Part shown: positions 1-7,219 of the stretch, one piece after another
Layout of the letters: every line of letters starts with the position of its first letter
Numbering within the stretch: the first letter of the stretch is position 1
DNA from: a virus
Virus record (IMG/VR): IMGVR_UViG_3300017783_003376
Coordinates: 1-20,374 of that record
Direction: 5' to 3' (one strand)
DNA: 20,374 bases
Made by a program: the position numbers and the translations under genes
Notes under the pieces: model-generated
What the model saw: only the letters and a program-made list of their open reading frames with translations
Told to the model about the DNA's origin: nothing
The model's database searches: none

Positions 1-621
1 GGCTTTGTAAACGAAAACCCACTTCAAGAAGATACACCTGAGAATCCAATTCGCAGGTTTGTTATCTCACCAAGCATCTTTAACTTGATTAAAGACGCAC
101 TAATGGATCCGGATATTCAAGAAATGCCAACAGATTATACTGCTGGTCTAGATTTCCGTATCACAAAAACCACTAAGGGACAGTATGCAGATTACAGCAC
201 CAGTAAATGGGCTCGTAAAGAAACTGCAATATCCGAACAGCAAATGGCGGCTATTGAAACACATGGTCTTCATACACTTAGTGACTTCCTTCCTAAGAAA
301 CCTACTGAAGTAGAATTACAGTGCATCAAAGAGATGTTCGAAGCAAGTGTAGATGGACAGCCCTATGACGTTGAACGTTTTGGGCAATACTATCGTCCAT
401 ATGGTATTGACGCTCCTGCGAGTTCCTCAAACTCTAGTACGTCTACAGCACCAGCGGCAACTACCCCAGCACCTGCTTCAACAGCAACTCCAACACCTGT
501 AGCAGAGGCTCCTGTTCCTGCACCACAAACTGAAACTGTGGCAGCACCAGCAGCAGCACCTGAAGGTGAAAGCAAGCGGGCAGAAGACATCCTAGCGATG
601 ATCCGTAACCGCCAATCATAA
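1..621 (+). CDS. gp32: gp32-like single-stranded DNA-binding protein, C-terminal part (5' end outside window)
   Basis: The frame is open from base 1 to the TAA at 619-621, giving 206 residues with no start of its own, so this is the C-terminal portion of a longer gene. The segment ENPIRRFVISPSIFNLIKDA, the DYTAGLDFRITKT stretch and the following YADYSTSKWARKE resemble the end of the OB-fold core of T4-like gp32 proteins, which coat ssDNA during replication and recombination. After about residue 135 comes an Ala/Pro/Thr/Ser-rich linker of roughly 50 residues, then a short helical-looking tail, KRAEDILAMIRNRQS. In T4 gp32 the C-terminal tail is acidic and recruits partner proteins; here the last 15 residues are mixed or slightly basic. 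The uvsX-uvsY genes just downstream support the assignment. Identification is from recognition of family sequence, not from a search. Confidence 0.85.
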   Translation, partial: GFVNENPLQEDTPENPIRRFVISPSIFNLIKDALMDPDIQEMPTDYTAGLDFRITKTTKGQYADYSTSKWARKETAISEQQMAAIETHGLHTLSDFLPKKPTEVELQCIKEMFEASVDGQPYDVERFGQYYRPYGIDAPASSSNSSTSTAPAATTPAPASTATPTPVAEAPVPAPQTETVAAPAAAPEGESKRAEDILAMIRNRQS

Positions 622-627
622 GGTACA

Positions 628-651
628 GAGGGCGGTAGAATTGCCGCCCTC
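628..651 (+). terminator. Hairpin after gp32, possible terminator or mRNA-stabilising stem
   Basis: An 8-bp perfect GC-rich stem, GAGGGCGG (628-635) with CCGCCCTC (644-651), encloses an 8-nt loop whose edges can add a T-G and an A-T pair. It starts 7 nt after the gp32 stop and is by far the most GC-rich piece of this AT-rich area. No run of T follows (the next bases are AATCCTACA, then the ATG of the next gene), so it is not a textbook intrinsic terminator. It could be a weak terminator, a processing or stability element for abundant gp32 mRNA, or a structure affecting initiation at 661. Confidence 0.6.
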
Positions 652-660
652 AATCCTACA

Positions 661-1488
661 ATGAAATTAGTATTCGAACAAACAGGCGATGAATTACCTT
701 TCAATGGTTTAAACAATGAAGTTCTAGAACTTTTCATTGATAAAATTTTTGTGGCTAACAGCCAGTATCGTCGTGTTAGTGAATATACTATAAAACTAAA
801 AAATACTATTAACAGTGTTAATCACTATTTAAATAGCATTGGTGTTGATATTGTTTTTCCCCAAGTGAATACACTACATCAAACAGATTTAAATTATTTG
901 CATGCATTTTGGGCAAAAAACACAGAAAAAAAGTTGAAAATAAAAGATCATCCTGCACTCATAGAACACTATTCTGATAGTAAAACACATTGCACACTAT
1001 ATGAAATTGCATCTAAATTACAACTAGGCACATTATTTCAAAGTTTAGAAGATATTAATATATTAGTTCACGACATTGAAACTATTTTCACAGGTAATAA
1101 TTTTTTCCCAACAGAACAAATTACCTATTCATCTGTACCTTGGGCAAGCCAATTTAGCACAAATGATTTTGCAAATATAAGTGTACCAAGACATTTTACA
1201 GGAAGAACACTAGAAAACAAATTTAGAAATTTTGATGACAAATTAGAGTTTGATGATGAAAATAATTGGAATGATATGCCTACATGTTTGCACATAAATT
1301 TTGGAAGACCTCGTACCATCGAGTTTAGTAAAGAATACAAAGATTGGTGCAAGAAACTAGACCTGGAACCATTGGGCAATCAATTAAATATTGGAAACTT
1401 TGTAAATATACACGAAAACTTGACTACATACAGAACAATTATGTATAATAACATACAAGCAGGAAACTCATTCTCAGTAAGGAAGTAA
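661..1488 (+). CDS. Hypothetical protein between gp32 and uvsX
   Basis: A 275-residue protein that I cannot assign. The ATG at 661 lies 9 nt after the hairpin and has no recognisable Shine-Dalgarno sequence, because the hairpin arm occupies that position. No transmembrane segment or signal peptide is evident. The composition is rich in Asn, Phe, Ile and Thr. The most structured-looking part is C-terminal, around residues 205-250 (a CLHINFGRPRTIEF-type segment, then EYKDWCKKLDLEPLGNQLNIGNF), which reads like a conserved core. The gene ends 2 nt before uvsX and supplies the AAGGAAG ribosome-binding site of uvsX within its final codons, so they are probably co-transcribed. Its position between two recombination genes suggests a role in replication/recombination, but nothing in the sequence shows one. 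Confidence 0.75.
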   Translation: MKLVFEQTGDELPFNGLNNEVLELFIDKIFVANSQYRRVSEYTIKLKNTINSVNHYLNSIGVDIVFPQVNTLHQTDLNYLHAFWAKNTEKKLKIKDHPALIEHYSDSKTHCTLYEIASKLQLGTLFQSLEDINILVHDIETIFTGNNFFPTEQITYSSVPWASQFSTNDFANISVPRHFTGRTLENKFRNFDDKLEFDDENNWNDMPTCLHINFGRPRTIEFSKEYKDWCKKLDLEPLGNQLNIGNFVNIHENLTTYRTIMYNNIQAGNSFSVRK

Positions 1489-1490
1489 AA

Positions 1491-2582
1491 ATGGCAAAAC
1501 CATTCGACGTAAGTAAATTTAGAAAAGACATTACAAAAAGCATTGATGGACTAAGTATTGGCTTTCACGATCCAACAGATTGGATCAGCACAGGCAGTTA
1601 TGCACTTAACTATCTTGTAAGTGGGGACTTTCATCGCGGAGTGCCGATGGGTAAGGTCACAGTTTTTGCTGGCGAATCTGGCGCAGGCAAAAGTTACTTT
1701 GCTAGTGGAAACATTGTAAAAAATGCACAAGACCAAGGAATCTTTGTTGTGCTTATTGACAGTGAAAATGCACTAGATGAAAGTTGGTTGCATGCATTGG
1801 GTGTCGATACAGATGAAAGCAAACTGCTAAAACTAAGCATGAGCATGATTGATGATGTTGCTAAAACTATTAGTTTGTTTATGGCAGATTACAAAGCAAT
1901 GGCAGAAGAAGAACGCCCAAAGGTGCTGTTTGTACTTGACAGTTTGGGCATGATGATGACACCTACTGATGTTGATCAGTTTAACAAAGGTGACATGAAA
2001 GGTGACATGGGTCGCAAGCCTAAAGCACTAACTGCACTTGTGCGTAACACAGTGAACATGATTGGTAGTTACAATGTAGGTATGGTGTGTACTAACCATA
2101 CATATGCAAGTCAGGATATGTTTGATCCAGATGACAAGATCAGTGGTGGACAAGGCTTTATCTATGCAAGTTCAATTGTTATTGCAATGAGAAAACTTAA
2201 ACTAAAAGAAGATTTAGATGGTAATAAGACTACTACTGTAAATGGTATTCGAGCGGCGTGTAAAGTTATGAAAACACGATATAGTAAACCTTTTGAAGCA
2301 GTGCAAGTTAAAATTCCTTATGAAACAGGCATGGATCCATACAGTGGTTTGCTTGATTTATTTGAAGCAAAAGGCATGCTTACTAAACAAGGCAATCGAC
2401 TAAAGTATACAACTACTGCAGGCGAAGAAATGCTAGAGTTTCGCAAAGGATGGACAGGGGATAAACTTCAAGTTATTATGAACGACATTTCTAACGCAGA
2501 TGGACTAAGTATAGATGACATTGCAAATGAAGTACAAGGCGATGTATATGCAGAAGACATAGAGGATGAAGTGCATGAGTGA
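1491..2582 (+). CDS. uvsX: UvsX, RecA-like recombinase
   Basis: A 363-residue RecA/RAD51-superfamily ATPase. UvsX forms filaments on ssDNA and carries out strand exchange in recombination-dependent replication, loading onto gp32-covered DNA with UvsY. Visible features: a substrate/ATP-binding entry around residues 31-50 (WISTGSYALNYLVSGDF), a Walker A loop GESGAGKS at 61-68, a DSENAL segment at 90-95, a Walker B strand FVLD at 147-150, the DNA-binding-loop region around 165-180, and VCTNHTY about 205 in the position of the T4 INHTY motif. An ETGMDPYSGLLDL segment near 285-297 matches the conserved UvsX GGIDPYSGLLD motif. The C-terminus is acidic. The ATG at 1491 has a good AAGGAAG site just upstream. 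The length is slightly shorter than T4 UvsX (about 390). Confidence 0.95.
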   Translation: MAKPFDVSKFRKDITKSIDGLSIGFHDPTDWISTGSYALNYLVSGDFHRGVPMGKVTVFAGESGAGKSYFASGNIVKNAQDQGIFVVLIDSENALDESWLHALGVDTDESKLLKLSMSMIDDVAKTISLFMADYKAMAEEERPKVLFVLDSLGMMMTPTDVDQFNKGDMKGDMGRKPKALTALVRNTVNMIGSYNVGMVCTNHTYASQDMFDPDDKISGGQGFIYASSIVIAMRKLKLKEDLDGNKTTTVNGIRAACKVMKTRYSKPFEAVQVKIPYETGMDPYSGLLDLFEAKGMLTKQGNRLKYTTTAGEEMLEFRKGWTGDKLQVIMNDISNADGLSIDDIANEVQGDVYAEDIEDEVHE

Positions 2583-2802
2583 AGAAGAAGTAATAAAAAA
2601 GATTTACTTAATTCTTAAACAATATATACCACTAAAAGAAATGCAAAGTGCAACCGATCATCTAGTGGATGATTTGCAAGAATTGCTTGACGAAGAAGAA
2701 CTGTACAGATTAGCCGGTATTGACAAATATATCAAGACAAGTGTTAAGGATATACTTGGAGAGCCCGAAGAGGACTTCGATTACGAAGATGATGACTATT
2801 GA
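2575..2802 (+). CDS. Small acidic protein between uvsX and uvsY
   Basis: A 75-residue protein from the ATG at 2575, which overlaps the uvsX stop by 8 nt and has an AGAGG ribosome-binding site at 2561-2565. An in-frame ATG at 2566 is possible but sits directly against that site, so it is less likely. The N-terminal two thirds look helical (EEEVIKKIYLILKQYI, then SATDHLVDDLQELLDEEELYRL), and the tail is strongly acidic (EPEEDFDYEDDDY). It has no recognised domain. The overlap with both recombination genes suggests translational coupling and a role close to UvsX/UvsY; an acidic tail is typical of proteins that touch DNA-binding partners, but that is inference. Confidence 0.8.
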   Translation: MSEEEVIKKIYLILKQYIPLKEMQSATDHLVDDLQELLDEEELYRLAGIDKYIKTSVKDILGEPEEDFDYEDDDY

Positions 2803-3260
2803 GTCAATGGTATAATAGAGTAGTTAACAACATCGCTGAGATTCCCAACTTCATTAATTTTTTTGAAAGTGAACTTGAAGAAGCAAAGCGTGAGTGCGGT
2901 GTAAAAGGTATAGTAGAAAAAAATATCAGTGCCTTGCCTGGTATTACAGAACATCGTTTTAATCAACTACAAGAGATTGAAGCAGTGCTTAACTATCTTA
3001 ACATACAACTGCGTAAGATCAGACGCAAGCATTTCCAAAAATATTTGGAAGGATATGCCCGTGCGTTAACAAGTCGCGATGCTGAAAAGTATGTTGATGG
3101 TGAGGACGAAGTCATTGACTTTGAAACTATTATCAACGAAGTAGCACTATTGCGTAATAGATGGCTAGGTATTATGAAAGGCTTGGATACAAAACAGTGG
3201 CAAATGGGTCACATTGTTCGTTTACGCACTGCTGGTATGGAAGATATTAGGATTGAATAA
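2799..3260 (+). CDS. uvsY: UvsY-like recombination mediator
   Basis: A 153-residue protein (T4 UvsY is 137). UvsY is a small, mostly helical hexamer that helps UvsX displace gp32 from ssDNA. The sequence is almost all helix-forming, with a basic central region (NIQLRKIRRKHFQKYLEGYA, about residues 67-86), a TSRDAEKYVDGEDEVI segment at about 91-106 and a C-terminal LRNRWLGIMKGLDTKQWQMGHI stretch, laid out as in UvsY proteins of marine T4-like phages. The start is a TTG at 2799 overlapping the stop of the previous gene (TTGA), with no ATG in frame nearby. It ends one base before the stop of the convergent gene on the other strand. Gene order (uvsX, small ORF, uvsY) supports the call. Confidence 0.85.
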   Translation: MSQWYNRVVNNIAEIPNFINFFESELEEAKRECGVKGIVEKNISALPGITEHRFNQLQEIEAVLNYLNIQLRKIRRKHFQKYLEGYARALTSRDAEKYVDGEDEVIDFETIINEVALLRNRWLGIMKGLDTKQWQMGHIVRLRTAGMEDIRIE

Positions 3261-3261
3261 T

Positions 3262-4695
3262 TTACAACAACTTGGAAATTTGTGCATATGTCAATGCAAA
3301 GTTTTCGTTGCGTCTACTGTCAATTTTATTCAATTCGGCCTGTAACTCACGTTTTAGTCCTAGATATTTTTTACCAGTAAAAAATCCTGCTAACTTTTGT
3401 ACACGTTGAAACTTGCTTGTTTGCAAATACTTTACAACTTGTTCTTTGTTCTTAATATTAAGCACACTAAAATATTCAGGTCTATCTAAAAATGCAAAAT
3501 CAATATCAATGTTATTTTTGCTTGCATAATCTGCTACATCATCTAAATCTAAAATATTGAAAATACTTACTGTACACACAATATCAAGATCGAAGTTGCA
3601 GGATATGTATTTTTGGATGTTTGTTTCAACAGTATTCCATTTGATTGTACTGTGTCTTTCATAGTTGAATTTTTCTCCGATATTGTCTATGCTAAAAGAT
3701 AAATTTACCTTTTCAAATTTTTTGAGTTCATTAACTAAGTTTTGATCAAATATTGTTGCATTAGTATTATAAGATATATTAACATCTTTTGGTAAAACTT
3801 TTAACAACGAAACGTGCTTTTTGTCTAACATAGGCTCACCGCCTATAAATTTAACAGATTTAAGATGTTGCAAATCTTTTTTGAAGTTATTCCAAAACTC
3901 TTCAGTGGTTGCAAATGTATAATCTATTTCATGTAACTTAGGCAAATTTTCATTAAATTTTTTATCTTCTTTATACCAAGCACTGCTTCTGCCATAGTAA
4001 CATATCCTGCATTTACTATTACAACTAAATCCAAGTTTTATATCTAGTTCTATTGGACTATTTTGCATGTTATAAAAATCTGTAGTAAACGCAATATCTC
4101 TTTTAAGTTCATGCTGTCTTTTACTAGAGATACCAGCAGATTCTGCGCTCCAGCATAGATGACATACAGATGGTTTTTTACCTTGTAAAAAATCTTTGCG
4201 AAAACTATTATAACTTTCACTGTGCCAAGCATCGCTTACACTATGGGTTATAACATTCATTTTTGTATCATTGTCATACAAAAATTGCTTGTCGGCTTGA
4301 CAGCAAGGTCTGTAATTACCATTTGTCATTATTTCTAAATTTGTAAAAGGTGAAGTGCAAATTGTTTCAGGATAATCAAATCTAGTGCTTCCTAAAGTTG
4401 CACGAAGATCTGTTGTGTCTACTGTACAATTCACGTGATCTTTGCAATTGGCATGAATAAAACGTTCTGTGATTCTATTATTTGTAGAGAAGTGTATAAA
4501 AAAAGTTGGTATGTCTAAGTACTCTGCAATACGGAAAAAATGACGCCAAATGCCTTGATCTGTGTTACCATATGCAGTTACAATGATCTGTTCATTTGGT
4601 GCATACTCTGTCTTTTGAATAGATTTCAAATCATAAAACATATCTTCAAAAGGTTGGCTATAATATTCTGTAATCTCTTTTTTAAATATGATCAC
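3262..4695 (-). CDS. Radical SAM protein with N-terminal Cys-rich (twitch/SPASM-like) segment
   Basis: A 477-residue enzyme (from the GTG at 4695) with a radical SAM core signature CNSKCRIC at about residues 225-232 (CxxxCxxC binds the 4Fe-4S cluster that cleaves S-adenosylmethionine) and the GGEP motif at 285-288. Before the core are further cysteines (C113, the CC pair at 131-132, and CHLC at 178-181) in a pattern seen in marine-phage radical SAM proteins, where they probably hold an auxiliary cluster. Residues 1-100 form an extra N-terminal region not present in the shorter relative at 8451-9587. The GTG start has a GGAG site 8 nt upstream and overlaps the upstream gene by 14 nt; a TTG at 4731 is the alternative but lacks such a site. 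The substrate is unknown; the neighbouring glycosyltransferase-like gene suggests a sugar or peptide modified for glycan work. Confidence 0.9.
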   Translation of the reverse strand: MIIFKKEITEYYSQPFEDMFYDLKSIQKTEYAPNEQIIVTAYGNTDQGIWRHFFRIAEYLDIPTFFIHFSTNNRITERFIHANCKDHVNCTVDTTDLRATLGSTRFDYPETICTSPFTNLEIMTNGNYRPCCQADKQFLYDNDTKMNVITHSVSDAWHSESYNSFRKDFLQGKKPSVCHLCWSAESAGISSKRQHELKRDIAFTTDFYNMQNSPIELDIKLGFSCNSKCRICYYGRSSAWYKEDKKFNENLPKLHEIDYTFATTEEFWNNFKKDLQHLKSVKFIGGEPMLDKKHVSLLKVLPKDVNISYNTNATIFDQNLVNELKKFEKVNLSFSIDNIGEKFNYERHSTIKWNTVETNIQKYISCNFDLDIVCTVSIFNILDLDDVADYASKNNIDIDFAFLDRPEYFSVLNIKNKEQVVKYLQTSKFQRVQKLAGFFTGKKYLGLKRELQAELNKIDSRRNENFALTYAQISKLL

Positions 4696-5536
4696 GAATT
4701 CTACTCCATTGTAGATGTATTTCGTCAGCAAACCATTCGGTGTATGTCATACGGTTTAACCAGTTATGTCTATCAGGCTTGCTTAACCATGAGTCTATCT
4801 TACTGCCAACTTCATACGCTAAACTACTTTCACTAACAACAGCAGGCACACCATGTATAATGCTAGTAATGCCAGCGTTGCTGCTATGACTAACAGTAAA
4901 GTGTGTGTGCTTTAGCATATGCTCTAAATCAAAACTGTCATAGGTTTGTTGCACATGCCTGGGTATGTTCCAAGTTACATCTTGTTCTTTGTACCACTGC
5001 ATGTCACATGCCCAGTGTAGCGACTCTCTGTAACGAGGATGGCTGCGAACAACTATGGGCTTGTCTGTTACTCGGCGTATCTCTCTAATAGTATTGCGAT
5101 AGTATGTGTCCATATCAGGCATACTACGCCACTGTTCACTGTGTCCGTGTTGTCCACATATTAGTACATATTCACCTTGTTGCTTCCAAGGCTGTAACAC
5201 AATGCCAAACTTTTGTAGTCTGTCGTTAGGCATGTAAGTATCTACTGCAAAGTCTGCATCTCTGTTGATCCCGTTTATACCCAACTTCCAAGTAGTATTG
5301 CGTATAAGCCCGCCCACTTCTATGACAATGACTGGCTTGTTCTGTGCGCGGTAGTGATCCCATACATGTTTGTTAGCACTCATCTTACCATACCACAACA
5401 CACTCCATATAAGTGCAGCATCAGCATCCATGTCATTTTCAACAAGTGTGTCCGTTTGCTGTATAGCATCCACTAGTTGCGGATAAACTTCACTTGCATT
5501 GTTAGGTAAGTTGTTTGGAAAATGTGATATTTTCAT
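4682..5536 (-). CDS. Putative GT-B (capsule/KpsC-like) glycosyltransferase, paralog A
   Basis: A 284-residue soluble protein that appears to be the first of three related proteins in the window (others at 11102-11914 and 11907-12839). A GG-x-IRNTTW segment (about 75-84) opens the N-terminal domain. The C-terminal domain has a VLICGQ strand (124-129), the basic motif VVRSHPR (162-168) and HFTVSHSSNAGITSIIHGVPAVV (212-234), resembling the nucleotide-sugar half of KpsC/capsule-type GT-B transferases (R-x-HP, then NSxxxxEALxxGxPVV). It ends with a WLNRMTYTEWFADEI segment shared in form with both paralogs. No membrane segment is seen. It starts 28 bp from the divergent gene at 5565 and is the first gene of a two-gene minus-strand unit. 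Donor and acceptor are unknown. Confidence 0.7.
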   Translation of the reverse strand: MKISHFPNNLPNNASEVYPQLVDAIQQTDTLVENDMDADAALIWSVLWYGKMSANKHVWDHYRAQNKPVIVIEVGGLIRNTTWKLGINGINRDADFAVDTYMPNDRLQKFGIVLQPWKQQGEYVLICGQHGHSEQWRSMPDMDTYYRNTIREIRRVTDKPIVVRSHPRYRESLHWACDMQWYKEQDVTWNIPRHVQQTYDSFDLEHMLKHTHFTVSHSSNAGITSIIHGVPAVVSESSLAYEVGSKIDSWLSKPDRHNWLNRMTYTEWFADEIHLQWSRIRDHI

Positions 5537-5551
5537 AAGGGATTAAAAACC

Positions 5552-5560
5552 AATAAATAG
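5552..5560 (+). promoter_or_regulatory. AATAAATAG box in divergent gap, possible T4-like late promoter
   Basis: The 28-bp gap (5537-5564) between the divergent genes is the only place from which both can be transcribed. It contains AATAAATAG, close to the T4 late-promoter -10 consensus TATAAATA, and the same 9-mer occurs in the other divergent gap at 16256-16264. With T4 geometry the transcript of the + gene would begin at or next to its ATG (5565), so it would be almost leaderless; there is indeed no Shine-Dalgarno sequence right before this ATG. In an AT-rich genome a match of this size can arise by chance. Confidence 0.4.
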
Positions 5561-5564
5561 TTAT

Positions 5565-6449
5565 ATGCGTACATTATCAGTATTTACCTCCTGGCACCCT
5601 ACGGGATACAAAAAATATGGCAAACAATTTATTGAGGGTTACAACAATTGTTGGCCCGCAGAAGTTCCTCTTACGATTTATGCAGAGGATCACAGACCAG
5701 AAATAAATAATCCGAATATAACAGTTTTGGATCAAGCAAGTACTTTGCCTGATCTGAAAAGTTGGCAACACCGTCACAAAGATAATCCACATGCACACGG
5801 GCACAACAAAGATAAAACTAAGAAAAGTTTTCTCTGGGACGCAAGCCGTTTTGCAAACAAAACTTTTGCACTTTGGCATTTTGCAGAACACTGTGATACA
5901 GACATTTTTATATGGTGTGATGGAGATGTAAGAACACATACACCAATGACCCTAGAGTTTTTGCAAAGTATTGCTCCCGGTGAAAATCAACTTGCTACAT
6001 ACCTAGGACGGAAAACTTGGCCCGAGTGTGGCTGGATGATGTTTAATCGTAATCATCCAAAGTTTGCTGAATTTATGGAGCAATGGCGTTGGATATACGA
6101 AAGTGATGACATCTTTAAACATGATGAATATCACGATAGTTTTATCTTTGGTGAACTAGTTGAAGACTTTAAAGCAGTTGGTGTAGAGTTTAATGATCTA
6201 GGCGGACCAGACAAAGGCGGTCATATCTTTATCAATAGTGTATTAGGTGCATACATGGATCATCTTAAAGGCTTTAGAAAAGAAGTAGGCAAAAGTCTTA
6301 AAGGTGATATTGTTGGCGGTTTTAAACATAATGCTGAATGGTGGAACGATTTGAGACAAGTAACTAAAGAACAAATCCGCCAAGAGAAATTAAAAAACCC
6401 ACATGAATATGATGCCACACAACAAGTTAAAAGTAAGGGAATAAAATGA
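5565..6449 (+). CDS. GT-A fold glycosyltransferase-like protein
   Basis: A 294-residue protein. It opens with a beta-strand (LSVFTSWHPTGY) and has a hydrophobic strand ending in a DxD-type motif, DIFIWCDGDV (113-122, DGD at 119-121), which in GT-A enzymes binds the metal and nucleotide sugar. CGWMMFNRNHP follows at about 155-165, resembling the acceptor-side strand (NxG/MxFN) of such proteins. A His/Lys-rich loop (about 69-87) precedes the core, and the C-terminus is lysine-rich and probably disordered. No signal peptide or membrane anchor is visible, so it is cytoplasmic. It leads a ten-gene run of mostly overlapping genes on the + strand and overlaps the next gene by ATGA. The donor sugar cannot be read from sequence. 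Confidence 0.8.
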   Translation: MRTLSVFTSWHPTGYKKYGKQFIEGYNNCWPAEVPLTIYAEDHRPEINNPNITVLDQASTLPDLKSWQHRHKDNPHAHGHNKDKTKKSFLWDASRFANKTFALWHFAEHCDTDIFIWCDGDVRTHTPMTLEFLQSIAPGENQLATYLGRKTWPECGWMMFNRNHPKFAEFMEQWRWIYESDDIFKHDEYHDSFIFGELVEDFKAVGVEFNDLGGPDKGGHIFINSVLGAYMDHLKGFRKEVGKSLKGDIVGGFKHNAEWWNDLRQVTKEQIRQEKLKNPHEYDATQQVKSKGIK

Positions 6450-7219
6450 GCGAACTAAGTGTAATACAAAATGTAACCAAAGTAGAAACAGATCCATATC
6501 CTTATGTTTGTGTAGAAGGAGCATTGCCAGATCGCTTTTACAAAGAGCTGCAGGATACATTTCCTGAACAACTAATAACAAACACAAGTCCACATGACGG
6601 AGGCATTTGCTATCGTTACAAGATGAAAGAGTGTGCAGAAATAGAACAACCGCCTGCAATATGGCAAGACTTTTTTGCATATCATACAAGTCCTGAATAC
6701 TTCCGTGCTTGCGCAGAACTATTTGCTACAAGTATTGTAGATCATTACAGTGAAGAGTTTTATGAAAGTTTAAAGACACAGAGTGTAACACCACGTGATG
6801 TTGATAATACTGGACATTATGTAGCAGATTGCCAGTTTGTTGTACATGAACCAGTAGATCAAACAGGCACAAGTCGTACACCACATGTGGATAACCCAGT
6901 TGAAATATACGCTGGACTGCTATACATGAGACAGGAAGGCGATACTGCACAGGGCGGCAACTTTACAGTGCATCGTGTACATGGTGAGATTACTGAGGTA
7001 AACAAAAGTTTAGGCAGACAAGTAGACAACAGTTTACATGTGCCACACTTTGAAGTGCCTTACATGGCAAATAACTTCTGCATGTTTTTGAATGTTAAGG
7101 ACAGTGTACATGGTGTTACACCGCGTATTGAACCTACAATGCGGCGCCGTAGCATTAATATTATTGGCGAGTTTAATGGCACTGGTAAGATGTGGAAAGT
7201 TAAAGAAATCAAATCATGA
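6446..7219 (+). CDS. 2-oxoglutarate/Fe(II)-dependent oxygenase
   Basis: A 257-residue enzyme with the double-stranded beta-helix signature of 2OG-Fe(II) oxygenases: HVD at 147-149 (H147 and D149), the distal iron ligand H222 in DSVHGVTPR, and a downstream arginine (R227, or those at 233-235 in MRRRSINII) able to hold 2-oxoglutarate. The GLLYM and GGNFTVHRV strands between the iron ligands fit the prolyl-4-hydroxylase/PhyH-like arrangement. Such enzymes hydroxylate an unactivated C-H in a protein side chain, sugar, lipid or small molecule; the target here is unknown. It overlaps both neighbours by ATGA (6446 and 7216), so translation is likely coupled to a glycosyltransferase upstream and a kinase-methyltransferase downstream, suggesting tailoring of the same product. 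Confidence 0.88.
   Translation: MSELSVIQNVTKVETDPYPYVCVEGALPDRFYKELQDTFPEQLITNTSPHDGGICYRYKMKECAEIEQPPAIWQDFFAYHTSPEYFRACAELFATSIVDHYSEEFYESLKTQSVTPRDVDNTGHYVADCQFVVHEPVDQTGTSRTPHVDNPVEIYAGLLYMRQEGDTAQGGNFTVHRVHGEITEVNKSLGRQVDNSLHVPHFEVPYMANNFCMFLNVKDSVHGVTPRIEPTMRRRSINIIGEFNGTGKMWKVKEIKS

Noticed and set aside
390-737. Minus-strand open frame opposite gp32, 115 codons
   Set aside because: It lies opposite the Ala/Pro-rich linker of gp32, and its low-complexity Ala/Gly/Val translation is a reflection of that repeat-like coding sequence; it has no ribosome-binding site.
4696-4731. TTG start at 4731 for the minus-strand radical SAM gene
   Set aside because: It lacks a ribosome-binding site and would overlap the upstream gene by 50 nt, whereas the GTG at 4695 has GGAG upstream and a 14-nt overlap.
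4540-5088. Plus-strand open frames opposite the two minus-strand genes
   Set aside because: Cys/Leu-rich translations without domain features, antisense to genes with clear motifs.
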